Program-made: the position numbers and the translations under genes
Assembly: GCA_025506515.1 (NCBI GenBank)
Contig: CM046451.1
Span: 41,063,701-41,127,700, forward strand
Reading direction: 5' to 3'
Origin: Flaveria trinervia
Taxonomy: Eukaryota > Streptophyta > Magnoliopsida > Asterales > Asteraceae
DNA length: 64,000 bases
The notes under the pieces: generated by a model
Told to the model about the DNA's origin: nothing
Database searches by the model: none
Seen by the model: only the letters and a program-made list of their open reading frames with translations
In this document: piece after piece, positions 45,683 through 56,160 of the stretch
Layout: every line of letters starts with the position of its first letter
Position numbering within the stretch: the first letter of the stretch is position 1

Positions 45683-45987
45683 GCATACAACCGAGGAATA
45701 GCCAGCAAAGAACATTTAAAAACACCAAATTGTTATCTTTAATTCGGTTTTCTTATTCCTCTTCAAAATCCCGAATGCTCTGCTCTTTTTCTTTTTGCCT
45801 CTAAAAGATCAGAATGGAAGTTGATGTGAATAGCAAAGTTGGCGGCCATGCTCACTTTTGTACAAAATAATATAAAATTGTGTCCCTTTTACACAATTTA
45901 ACCCCACTACTTGGGTTAAATTGTGTTTTATTTTTTTATTTACATTTATTCCTCACTTCTCGACACTAAAAATATTAGGGCGTTATA
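45683..45987 (-). repeat. Ty3/gypsy solo LTR, segment 3 of 3
   Basis: Final part of the LTR begun at 3417, ending GGGCGTTATA (expected TTACA, so the terminal CA is now TA). No internal Ty3 sequence lies between the ends, so the copy is a solo LTR of about 1.92 kb. Confidence 0.7.
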
Positions 45988-46029
45988 AAAGGTCTCATAT
46001 GTCTGAACAGTGATCATAAGTCTATGTGA

Positions 46030-46435
46030 GGAGTATGATGAAATTTCATTATTTTGAACAAGTGTTAGGCGTTTTTGTTAACCCTCATTCGCCTAAACGG
46101 TTGTCATCAGTCTGAAATTTTGGTTAAGTGTTGGGCGTTTTTACCAACCTCATGTGCCTAATCAGTACAAGACTTTTCATGTTGAAAATAAACCAAATGT
46201 GAAGCTCATGCGCCTAAACATGTCTCATATGAACTGAGGGTTTAGGCATTTGTCTATGTGTTAGACATTTCAGTATAGGTCATGTGCTTGAATAGTGTTC
46301 ATACGCCTAAATAGTGCTCGTGCGCCTAAATAGTGCTCATGCACCTAAGTCCTTAAAACAAAATTGACCAAGGTTTAGTCATGCGCCTAGGGCTTATGGT
46401 TCCAAACAGTTGCCATGCATCTATACAATGCCAAT
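46030..46435. repeat. Spacer with GCGCCTAAATAGTGCTC repeats (element 7)
   Basis: About a dozen CATGCGCCTAAA-like words, three of them in tandem near 46290-46350 (CGCCTAAATAGTGCTCGTG type). The core is the reverse complement of the TAGGCGCATG word of the Ty3 LTRs. Confidence 0.75.
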
Positions 46436-46456
46436 GCGTCAAGGGTTTTTCACACT

Positions 46457-46464
46457 TATATAAA
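46457..46464 (+). promoter_or_regulatory. TATA box ahead of the element 7 aORF
   Basis: TATATAAA after the repeat block, about 140 bp before the predicted 5' splice site. Same relative place as in element 1 and R. Confidence 0.6.
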
Positions 46465-46597
46465 TTCAACACTTGGGTGATTTCATTTCATTCAACCATT
46501 TTCAAATGCTCATACTCCCTGTTCTTACTCTCTTATACAGTTTGATTACCATTTCATCTTGTTTACTTTGATTACCAAAGATTAACATGATACAAAG

Positions 46598-47305
46598 GTA
46601 AAATCAGTGATTGTAAACATGTTATTGAGTGTAGTTCATGATATTATTGTCCATAATCACCAAAATCAGATGGGCGTTTGATCCTTATTCAGGCGTTTGA
46701 ACCATAAGAACTTACAGATCTGAAATTCAAGATTAAATGTGATTGAATGTTAAAAATTGAACATGAAATTGTTGTTAATACATGATTTCGACTTGTTTAA
46801 GAACAATATATCTGAATTTCATGACAAAAATTGTTCAATGATTCTTGTGTTCATCCATTTAATATAATAATAAAAATTGTGTAAAAATGACTGGACAAAA
46901 CAATTTTTTCCAACAAATATCATTTCTTAATCTTCAAATATCAACTGAATTCTTACAAATTGATAACAAACAAGTTTCTTAATTGAAAATATATTATAAA
47001 ATTTGATTATATTAAAAAATTAGTGAAGTTCAACACTTCGAACTTTCTAATAAAAATTTATCAAATTTTGAAATGTAAAATCTATTAAGAAAAATGTATA
47101 AATAATGTATGGTATATAACAGGTTACAAAATTGTTAAAAGATAATCTAAATAGTTGATTTTTATTCACAAACAATTGAGAAATCAAGTGTAGAAACACT
47201 TAAAATATTTTCAAGAGTTATTGAGGATAAAATTGACTAAATATTTTGTGATCATCATTTGATATTATAACTTCATATTAATTCTTATTTCTTTGTGTAT
47301 TATAG
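46598..47305 (+). other. Predicted 5'UTR intron of the element 7 aORF
   Basis: ACAAAG|GTAAAATC at the 5' side and TTTGTGTATTATAG|ATGGATGAG at the 3' side; 708 nt and strongly AT-rich, as plant introns are. The acceptor AG touches the start codon. Sequence-based prediction only. Confidence 0.55.
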
Positions 47306-50191
47306 ATGGATGAGTTGAAGTTTGAATCAAAGCATAATGTAGCGATGTATATTAATGAAGTTAGAGAGGCAGCTGGCTATGAAGAAATGATTAGATTTTT
47401 GTTGAGGACTAAGTGTGTGTATGCCATGTGTGCAAGACCAGCCATTAATGCAAGATTGATAACGAGATTTTGGAGAACAGCATTGATAGAGAGAGATGAT
47501 GGAGGAATAAAGTAAGAGCCTTTGTTACTAGAGACATAATGACTAAGGTTTCTAATGAGTCAATAAGGGTAGCACTTAGGCTTAGAGCGAATTAGCCTAA
47601 GGACTTAGCTGAGTATTCATTTAATGAATGTTAAGAAGTTTTCATGATGATAGGTCACCCTGACAACTTCCAAAAGAAACAATTCTTTAGGGCAAGGGTG
47701 TACAACCATTGGAAGTTGATTTGTTATATATTCCAACACTGCATGTCTAAAAAAAGTGCTAGATAGAACTCATACCTAGTAGATATTGCTTCACCTATCA
47801 TTGCATTAGCCACAACTAGGCGATTCAATATGGCTAAAAGGATTATGAATGGGTTTTTCTTCAATTTGGAGAGGGAAAAAGAAATAAGTATGTGATGTAT
47901 CCAGGATTATTATAGTTGATCGTCAATGAAGATCATCCTGATTTATATGTGTATAGAGAAGAAAAAGACAGACTTAAACTTGAAATAGAAGAAGAGGATA
48001 AAGAAGAAAGTTCTTCTAGCAGTGATATGCCTATTGATCCTAATGACTTAATTAAGGATTTAATAGAACAAGATGATAAAGATGAAAGTTCTTCTACCAG
48101 TGATGATGATGATGCTAATGATGACGATGATGCTAATGATAATGATGATAATCAAAATGATGATGATCAAGGTTATTCTGCCAGAGGAAATGTGGGTGAT
48201 ACTATTCAAGAAATGTGTAATGAAGAAACTATTTTGATCATATAGCTGAGGATGTTGGAGATAATGATCCTGAAGCGAAAACTGAACTTAATGATCAAGG
48301 AGAAGAAGAGAATGTAGAAAATGTTCATATGACTGATGATGTTGATACTAGCGTGATAATAATCAATCTTTCGATTTTGAGTTCATAAACACTATCTTAT
48401 CTGAGTCAATCACACAGAATGTAATAGAGGATGTTCAAATACATGAAGAAGAAAATGAGTTTACTAATGTCAATGAATTAGAAATAAAGCAAACTAATGA
48501 TGTGTGTGTGCAAACAGAGACTCATGTTAATGATGAGGTAATTGATGAGCTAAAAGCAAAGATTGTAGATCAAGATGAGATGATAAAAAGATTACAATAA
48601 GAGAATTCTTTGCAAAAAGCAAATGACGAAAAGAAAGAATTGATGATTAATGATCTTGAAGATAAAGTTATAAGATTGGTTGAAGAGATGGAAAAGTTAA
48701 AAGAAAGTATGACTGAAAAGGAGAAGGAGCTAGAAATGATTTTGATTAAGAAGGTGATTGAGAAAGAGTCTTAAGAAGATTGTAATGTTAAGTTTTCTGA
48801 AGCTCATGAGGGTAAAATAAAAATAGATGAAGTTGAGACATTTGTTGCTCCATCAAGATTCAAAAGATTAGTCAAAAGCTTTCAAGTGACTGAGAAGAAT
48901 TACAACAAAATGATCATTTTGGATATTTACAACCCATTATATCTGGATATTACAAAGAGAACCACAATCCTGAAACCCTAAGAGATTAAGTCCATGGAGT
49001 TAATGATAAAAACTCATGAAAAGAGGAAGGAATTTATGAGTATGTTTCCAAACACAGAGCATAGTGCTTATAGAGTTGATTTAGATAAAAAAACAACTTT
49101 CAAACAACGCTATATCTGCTCGAGATTTGGTAAGGAATGTGTTGAAAACAGGACAATCAATCTCAGAGTTATTAAATGCTATGATTTCTCCTGATAAGAC
49201 AAGGAATTGAAAATAATGGTGTGGAAGTATGATAAGGTATTTGAGGTATTTCTTATAAAGAAAGTTAATGCTATATGTGATGTCTATCACTTTTATTCAA
49301 GCATCATAAAACTCCTTGTCGAAGACTTAAAGGAATTGAATAGGTTACCTCTTATAAACCCTTCTAACGCAACTAAGGGAGAGAACGTTTTAAAACTTCT
49401 AGACAGAGGAATTTCTAGAATGCCATCATTTTTGCATACACAATGTGATCAAGAAGACAAGATGTATTTTCAAAAATAAAAGAGGAAAGATATACATGAG
49501 AATCAAGTTCATTAGTTGATATAGATTATTTGGATGCATTTGGAGATAAATATTTTGAGAAGATTACCAATCCAGGGTTGAAAGTGATTGATGGTACTCA
49601 AACTTCAAAACCAATCCTAAGATGGTTCTATGACTCCACAGAATTTCACATTAAGCTAGTCACAAATAAAGATGATTGGGATAGTGATCTGATTAGTTTA
49701 TTTGGAGTGTTTGAGTTGAAACTCATTCACCCGAGCTACATATCATTCTTGTTTAATCAAAAGTTTGAGCAAGTGACTTCTGTTGAAGTTGAGAATGATA
49801 GAAAGTATTTCATGACTATCATTAAAGTAATAAATACTGCAATGGAAAGGATTTCTTTCAGGAAGGCAATGGAATATGCAATCATTGTCAAGAGAAACAT
49901 AGACAACATAGATTTCATAAGAATATCAAGTAAAGGAGTGTTTGAGATCTACACAAAAGACAATACAACTCCGATTGAGATGTATGCAAATATGGATATA
50001 GCTGGTTTGCCTAAAGAAACACTGCTGGTGATGGAGGCTATGGAGATCAAAATCAATAATTTAAAGCCCAAGCAAGGGATTTTAGTAGGGAAATCAAATC
50101 ATCAATAAAGAAGGAATTACATGAATTGGAGTTGTATAAAGAGAAGCCAATATTCAAAGTTAAAGAAGAAACTAAAGACTTTTTTAACTGA
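47306..50191 (+). pseudogene. Third ORF (aORF) of element 7
   Basis: MDELKFESKHNVAMYI begins at 47306 with the His-Asn motif of the family; ITRFWRTA follows. A broken FNMAKRIMNGFFFNLEREK block is followed, in another frame, by VMYPGLL (YPRF in relatives). Then come an acidic Asp/Asn-rich run (48090-48170), Glu/Lys coiled coils (48540-48740), and three C-terminal blocks at 48994-49194, 49207-49479 and 49530-50108 that match other family members. The reading tail ends at 50191. Stops occur near 47516, 47590, 47895, 48243, 48600, 48770 and 49195. Unknown function; no membrane segment seen. Confidence 0.7.
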
Positions 50192-50252
50192 AGACCTATG
50201 CAAATCTTAAGGGGAGTATTATTAAAGCTTTTAGAAGATTAGCATTTGTCTT
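50191..50252 (+). other. Polypurine tract inside an inverted repeat (element 7)
   Basis: Arms 50191-50208 and 50235-50252 are complementary at 15 of 18 positions (10 of 11 in the inner part). The 26-nt loop has AAGGGGAGT and then TATTATTAAAG, so the 3' LTR probably starts at 50218 with TG mutated to TA. The LTR end cannot be placed. Confidence 0.7.
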
Positions 50253-50479
50253 TATGTTTTACTTTTTGTCATAGTATAGGGACTTATTACGTAAATATAT
50301 GCCTCTTTTGTTTCTTTATTAGTATAGTAGGATTATATGTATTTTGTGCAGGTACACATAGATTTAGACTTTGAGAACTCCCTATGTCAATTGTAATCCT
50401 TGCCAAAATCAATGAAACTTTTATAATTTTTTTTGAAAATTGCATTTGTTTATTAAATTGTTCATATAATTTTCAATTG
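50253..50479 (+). other. Probable U3 remnant of element 7
   Basis: AT-rich; contains ATCAATGAAACTTTTATAA followed by a T run, resembling a plant 3' end region. No ORF. Confidence 0.4.
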
Positions 50480-51030
50480 CATTTTATCTTATAGAAGATC
50501 GATCCCTTTGAACCTATCATCTTCTCTTCATTTCATAGAAGCACTAACTCTTTGGCTCTCTCAACATATCCCCATTCAGTTATAGGAAATGTATATTGAT
50601 TACCATCAATGCTCTTTATAACTACTCTTTTCCTATTTAAGTATCCAACCCTCTTTACGAATTCATCATCAACCAATTTAGAGGAGTTGGATTTGGATCT
50701 TTTCTACCCTTGCTTAATTCTTCTATGCTTAACATCATCTCTCTTTGCTTCTTTAAACACATCATCTTTGAATTTTATTTTTAACTTATCCACTGATATA
50801 GATAAATGTGTTCATCTTGGGTGTATTGGGTAGTTAGAGATGATTAATCTTTGAAGATCCTTGATGTCACATTCAGGAAGACCCAAAATTGTTTCTACAT
50901 CATATAAGTATTGAATCCTTCTAGATTTTCTTTTGATTATTGCACAATCTCAGTCTGGATCATATTTCGCGTCCATAATCATGTTTTCATCAATAGAATT
51001 ATAGTTATGAGATGATCATATAGTTAAATC
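50480..51030 (-). pseudogene. Isolated aORF C-terminal fragment
   Basis: Minus-strand translation shows DAKYDPD..CAIIKRKSRRIQYLYD and DIKDLQRLIISNYP. These line up with WKYDKVFEVFLIKK and DLKELNRLPLINPS of element 7 at 49220-49380. Further on, FVKRVGYLNRKRVVIKS can be read. Several stops. It faces element 7 head-on and is separate from the aORF of R, so it is the residue of yet another element. Confidence 0.5.
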
Positions 51031-51118
51031 AAAGTCGACTTCTGATTAGTAATCTCCCTCTCTATAGTGCTTAGTGGTCTTACTTTTTTTAGGGATCGTG
51101 TACGTAGGGAGTACCAAC

Positions 51119-51821
51119 TGATAATGCGTGAAACCAGATTAAATAGTGCGGAATCCTATTTGATTGGCGATCCAATCAGTGAGAACGCAGTCCCGATCAA
51201 TCTAACGATTAAAGAAACGTTAAGAAAGAATAGAACCAGATCTACTGTGAACTATGAACTTGGAACATGCTTTCTGGAGTCTGTGGACTGTTAGGGTACG
51301 AATATGTGTTCAAGTGTTTCGAATTCTTTTGGTTTTCCTCGAATTAAGTGGTATTTATAGACTAGGGTTTTCCAATGATACCACTAAACCACTAGCATAG
51401 TTTAGTGGTGCGACTGAATCATGCGATTGATCAATATGAACGACTGAAGGTTCACTCGTGCGACTGAGTCAATCTTATTTCTCAATCGTGCGCCTAATCC
51501 AGTCTCATGGTTTAGTCATGCGACTAGTCCATTAGCATGAAGTATTCATGCATATGGTCCATTAGCATGGTCCATTTGCATGAAGACTCCATACGATCAA
51601 GTTTGAACACGTTTCTTAATCATTATTGACTAAGAACTATGCACAATAACCTCAAACCAATATAGTTAGTTCAACATACTTTAACACATAATAGAAAATG
51701 AAACATTAAACATTATAAGCATCATCACATATTATATTTCATTCAACTCATTCATTAAATATGTGTAAGACATGACAAACATTTACATTAAGCTCCTAAA
51801 CTAGGTACATGTGTATCAACA
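51119..51821 (-). repeat. 3' LTR of element R (left end uncertain)
   Basis: In element sense it starts TGTTGATACACATG right after the polypurine tract and contains a block of CGCACGA-type palindromes (51405-51545). A TATA box TATAAATA is at 51352-51359. The end is set at ATTATCA (51119) because it gives TG...CA, but the partner LTR is not in the window. Confidence 0.5.
51352..51359 (-). promoter_or_regulatory. TATA box of the element R LTR
   Basis: CTATAAATACC on the minus strand, just downstream of the palindrome block. Confidence 0.6.
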
Positions 51822-51844
51822 CACTCCCCTTTGGACCTAGTTTA
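51797..51844 (-). other. Polypurine tract inside an inverted repeat (element R)
   Basis: Arms 51797-51806 and 51835-51844 are perfectly complementary (TAAACTAGGT/ACCTAGTTTA). The 28-nt loop holds CCAAAGGGGAGTG and the first 15 LTR bases. Confidence 0.85.
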
Positions 51845-52993
51845 CATTAACGTCTGACATTCTTCATAAGCTCCTCAAATCTCTTGTACTTCTCCTTTCT
51901 AGTAACTCTTGCATGTATTTAAAATGCAAAACAAAGTGATATAATTTCTGGGACTGGGAGGGATTGTACAATATCTTGCACATCATAGAATAGTGGCCAC
52001 TTGTACAAAGTGTAGACATCGTCTGCTAACAAGTTCGTGAGCCACATTGGGTCGAATACCCGAATAGTTTCCATTTTGCCCTCTCTCTAAAACCTATGAC
52101 CGCTTCGCCTGTCTCCAATAATAATGCCACCATTTGAAGTGTGGAGTGAAGTCCTGTGGCATTTCCCGTAGGGAATCTTGGACATTGTGCGTGGAGGACT
52201 CAACTTCAGCACCACCTTAGGCTTTCCAGAAATGGGATCCACTTCAGACCTTTAGATATACCTCTTCGGTTGTTGAGGTCTGAAGTTTACCCATCTGGTG
52301 TGGTATTCCTTCTTTAGTGCACCCTCAAACCAGCCTGACATTCTCCTAGGATCAGCATATTGCAGATTTAGGCGTGCCAGCCAGTTGAGCTCAAAACCTG
52401 GGAGAGTCTTCACATCATTTGGGTATCTATAGTACTCTATTCCCTTCTCCCACTTAACAGCATAAACATTAAGATCCTCAAATACACCCACACAATAATC
52501 TTGCCCGAAACCTTTAGATGTTTCTTGACCTTGTAGAGCTTGGTGTAGGCATTTAGCTTTTGAGCAGTGCGTTGGGATCATATCTCAGCAAAACAAGCAG
52601 CCTATTCAGCCTTCTTTATATCAACATCAGCATCCGAAGCTTGGGCTTGGCTTTCATTCTTCTCTTTTTCTTTCACCATCTCATCCAGTTTGTCGAATGT
52701 AGCACTACTGAAAGTGTCACCCAAGTCGGGAATCATATTGCCCTCTCGGTCAGTGTACCCTGGATAGTGCTCAGCTGTGACATACTCAATCTCTATCTCG
52801 TCGACATCATTTAGCTCATCATCACTTGTCACATCAAAAGTAGGAGCATCTTTGACAACCTCGTCACGTCGTGAATGATTTCTCCTTCTTTGGGAGTATA
52901 CTTCACCGACCATCTGACAATCTCTTGCAAATCAAGAATCATGGTGAATTGAGACTTGATTTGCTGTAGGGTAGCAGCATCATATTCATATTG

Positions 52994-53151
52994 CTATGAT
53001 GTTTGATCTGTTTGATTTAAACATTTATCTAATCAATCATTTGTAATTAGTCAAGACATTTAAACATTTGATAAAAATAGATAAACATTAATAAATATAA
53101 CATTTGAATCAAGTACAAAAGTTTTCTAAATATAAAACATCTAATCTTTAC
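52994..53151 (-). other. Predicted internal intron of the element R aORF
   Basis: Minus-strand GACAAAA|GTAAAGATTAG to CATCATAG|CAATATG, 158 nt, markedly AT-rich, between two coding-like segments. An alternative acceptor (CTACAG) would end it at 52964. Confidence 0.4.
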
Positions 53152-53639
53152 TTTTGTCCTTATCCATCAGTTCTTCTACAGTAGGGGCTGAGGATGATGC
53201 TCCTTGGTCTTGTGCTCTCTTTGTCCTCCTTTCTTGACTTTGAGCACAGGCTGATGCAGTTGCATCGCCTTCTTCATCATCATCTCCTCTCTTCTTTCCC
53301 CTCGGTCCATCATCATCACTGTCATCTTCTTTATTAGACTCATCACCATCACCATAACCATCATTATCATCATCTTTATGACCATCATCACCATCACCTT
53401 CCCTGATCTTTAGAGGCTCATCTTTTGGTCCATTCAGCCTCAGCAGGATCTTCTTATTCTTTGCCTCCAACTCCTTAATCCTATTAATTAATTGATCACT
53501 CTACTCCTGAAGTTGGGTAATCTGTTGTGCTTTGGCGGCATTGAGCTCCACAAGCTCAGTTAGCTGTGTAGCTCTTTGTTCATCAGCAGCTAACAACTTT
53601 AGCGCCATCCGGTTTAGTGCGGCTAGCTATTCCTCTACC

Positions 53640-53900
53640 CTAATGAGAGTAGAGTGGGTTCGATGGAGAAGGTAGAGTGGGTGGAGGGACCTGCTTGGTG
53701 GCTGGTGGTGGTAGTGATGGAAGTGGTGAATATAGGTGGTGGGATAGGAGTGGATGGTGAAGGGGTGTTGTTAAAGTGGTGGTTGGGAGTGTTATAGTAA
53801 TGGTGGGAGGTGTGATAGTAGTTGTACGGGGTGTGGTAGTGGTGGTAGCTGTGGCAGTGGTGGTGGTTATGGCAGTGGTTGTAGATGTGATCAAAGTAAA
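53640..53900 (-). repeat. GGTGGT-type low-complexity coding repeat
   Basis: Imperfect GTGGTR runs (plus strand), read on the minus strand as Thr/Ile/Pro-rich protein inside the aORF of R. Confidence 0.7.
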
Positions 53901-55091
53901 TCTAGGCCTCTTACCCTTTTTGCCATAAGGGCAAGCCATCCTCTTCTTCATGGAGCCCTTAGAGATAGAAGCTCCCCCTTGGTTGTTGGGCTAGACCGGG
54001 GTGTACGATGGATCAGTATCAGTAGTAACAACATCCTCGGGCTCACCCTGGCATCCCCCAACCGTCCTAAGCCCTCTCTCAGTGGCCACGACCCAGCTTC
54101 CCACCGTCCGTACTAGAGGTTCCTCATTCGACTTCTTATCCTTATGTATTTGAAAGTTGGGGTGGATTGGAGTCGGCTCAGTTCCACCCAGAGCTTCACC
54201 GCCTTGACCATCACCTTGTCGTCATCATCAGAGTCATCAGAGGGTAGCTCAATAGGCTCTACATCAGAGTCACTATCATCATGACACCCCTTCCTCCTGG
54301 TAGGCGCCACATACTCAGCATTGGCCGGATGGCCGAACAATCTCCTCACAGTGGGCTTTACCTGCTTCCCGTTGTACACTGTCATCCTGCCTAGAGTGGT
54401 GTCATCCATCACCTCTAGCATCACCGCATCATCCGTCTCCTTGTCTAGTAGTGGGAGCTTCTCATCTATGATCATCTGCAAGAACCTTGGATACATGCAG
54501 AAGCTCTCCTTACCCTTAGCCTCAAGGTTCTCGATCATGTACGTGAAGATCATGTTGGATAAGTTGAAGGGGTGATTCAGCACCAGTGCCATATAGGCAT
54601 TCTGGATTTGGTCAGAAAGATCATCAAATCCACCCCTTCGTGAAGCAATGCACTTGAGAATGACATGTGCTAAGTACTTGAACCGGGGACAAAGGTTGAT
54701 TTGGTTGAGAACACCTGCGTTGATGTCCCCAGTGTACTTCATCGTTAGAAAACAACCCCTTACAGTCAGAGGATGTAACCTGGTTAGGTGGGCAACATCA
54801 TCACCCAAGTCCAATACTCGTCGAATGTCTACTATCGTCACCTCAATCGCTTCCCCAAAAATGGTACTCCGAATGCAGTAGGGCTCAATAGATCTATCAA
54901 CAGATGCACCCTCTCAGAAGGCCTGCTGTAAAGACCTGTAGGGTGTGCATGGAGCAGTTATGGCTCTCTAGATCCTAGATCGCCTAAAAAATGCAATAAT
55001 GCACACAAAATCAGTAGGATTCCTAGTGGTGGCATCCAGATGAGCACAAATGTTGTGCTTGGTGTTGATGATCCCCCTCTCTGCCATGTTT

Positions 55092-55672
55092 CTGTAACAC
55101 AAGACATATAAGTATTAGATTTGTAGATTTGTCCATAACAGAAACAATTGAAACTTAAAATGTTCTCAAATCAGTCTGGTTCAATCGTGCGATTGAACCA
55201 TACGACTGAGTTCAGTTGGGCGATTGAGCATACGGCTGAGTTCAATCGGGCGACTGAGCATGCGGCTGAGTTTAGTGAGCCAATTGATCATGCAGCTGAG
55301 TTCAATCGCGTGATTGATCTTGCGGCAATGTTCAATCGGGTGATTGTGCTCATACGCCTTGTTCATTCGGCTGATTGAGTCATTCGCCCAGGTCAATTGT
55401 GTGATTGAAGTTCATTCAGAGTGTCTAGTCACAGAACACTTTGTTCGACACTATAACCCCGAATCTAGGTCAAAACTTGATGTTAAACGTTGTGTTTAGA
55501 CTCTTTTGACTCGTAGGAACCCTAACCATCACTGTATGTCCTTCATTTCAACAATTTTGCACATTTAGGTGGTCTATTTGAAGGTTGTTATAGATTTCTT
55601 GATTTTAATGAAATTGGGTCTGTTAGGGTTTGATTACATGGTGCATTTTGTGAGATTTCGATCACTAATTAC
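55092..55672 (-). other. Predicted 5'UTR intron of the element R aORF
   Basis: Donor CTTCTGTAG|GTAATTAG and acceptor TTGTGTTACAG|AAACATGG, four bases before the start codon; 581 nt. An alternative donor four bases earlier exists. The intron includes a second palindrome block (55183-55400). TATA at 55810-55817 would place exon 1 at roughly 55780-55673. Confidence 0.5.
55183..55400. repeat. GCGATTGA/GCGACTGAG repeat block within predicted intron
   Basis: Seven or eight units of about 30 bp with core TTCAATCGNGCGATTGA and CATGCGGCTGAG. Same word family as the spacer and LTR of R. Confidence 0.75.
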
Positions 55673-55809
55673 CTACAGAAGATGAGAGTACATGTTAGTA
55701 ATACAATTTTAGTGCAAAATCAACTAAATCAATTAATGGCAGAGTATGTTTGGTTTCGGGCGATTTGGGAGCGATTGAAGGGTATGAGAATATGCAACAG
55801 AATTAGCCA

Positions 55810-55817
55810 TATTTATA
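55810..55817 (-). promoter_or_regulatory. TATA box ahead of the element R aORF
   Basis: TATAAATA in the context GTATAAATATGG on the minus strand, immediately downstream of the palindromic spacer. In L the equivalent place near 2111 reads AGTATTAATTGG, a damaged version. Confidence 0.6.
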
Positions 55818-55839
55818 CTAATTTTATCCTCAGTTGGGC

Positions 55840-56160
55840 GACTGGACCTATTCGCATGATTCATTTGGACGACTGGCACTCAGTCGTGCGACTGGCTCAG
55901 TGGGTCACATCCATTCGTGCGACTGGTTTCAGTCGTGTGACTAACTCAGTCGGTCTCCTTCATTTGTGCGATTGGTTCATTCTGGTGATCCAATCGTATG
56001 GATTGACCCATGTTTATGGTCCAATCATACGTCTAGTCCATACGTGTGGTTCAGCCGTGCGATTAGGGTCATACGTATGATCTAATCGTGCGAATGGTTC
56101 ATACTCATGCTCCATTCGTGCGACTGGTCCATAATTATGGTCCAGTCGTGCGATTGACTA
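55840..56160. repeat. TCGTGCGACTGG palindrome array (element R spacer)
   Basis: At least twelve CAGTCGTGCGACTGG or ATCGTGCGATTGG cores separated by CATACGTATGGTCC-like filler. Mirror of 1802-2190. Confidence 0.8.

Larger units (their letters stand above)
45992..50252 (+). mobile_element. Element 7: 3' half of a diverged Sirevirus-type element
   Basis: Contains a repeat-rich spacer, TATA box, predicted 5'UTR intron, third ORF, polypurine tract and the start of a 3' LTR, the same order as the post-pol half of element 1. No gag or pol is found with it. The left part was displaced by the solo LTR and lost. Sequence and repeat words differ from elements 1/2 and from L/R, so it is a third family. 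Confidence 0.65.
51847..55087 (-). pseudogene. Third ORF (aORF) of element R
   Basis: MAERGIINTKHNICAHLD starts at 55087 (His-Asn motif). After two stops the main block (54841-54113) has FNLSNMIFTYMIENLEAKG and MYPRFLQMIIDEKL, which parallel LNFSEIIF and LYPRFIMAII of element 1. A Thr/Pro low-complexity stretch (53900-53640) and an Asp-rich acidic stretch (53400-53290) follow, then a predicted short intron (52994-53151). The C-terminal part has CVGVFEDLNVYAVKW and IRVFDPMWLTNLL, ending KNVRR at 51847, three bases before the hairpin arm. About 1,080 codons originally. No membrane segment recognised. Confidence 0.75.

Noticed and set aside
45592..45804. Hydrophobic Phe-rich frame that could suggest a membrane protein
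   Set aside because: Translation of T-rich LTR sequence crossing the element 4 boundary; not conserved as coding.
51067..51294. Plus-strand 75-codon frame
   Set aside because: Runs antisense through the R LTR and its flank; no recognisable motif.
55840..56160. CRISPR-like array of spaced repeats
   Set aside because: Repeats are degenerate, 12-15 bp, irregularly spaced, and lie in a plant retrotransposon spacer.
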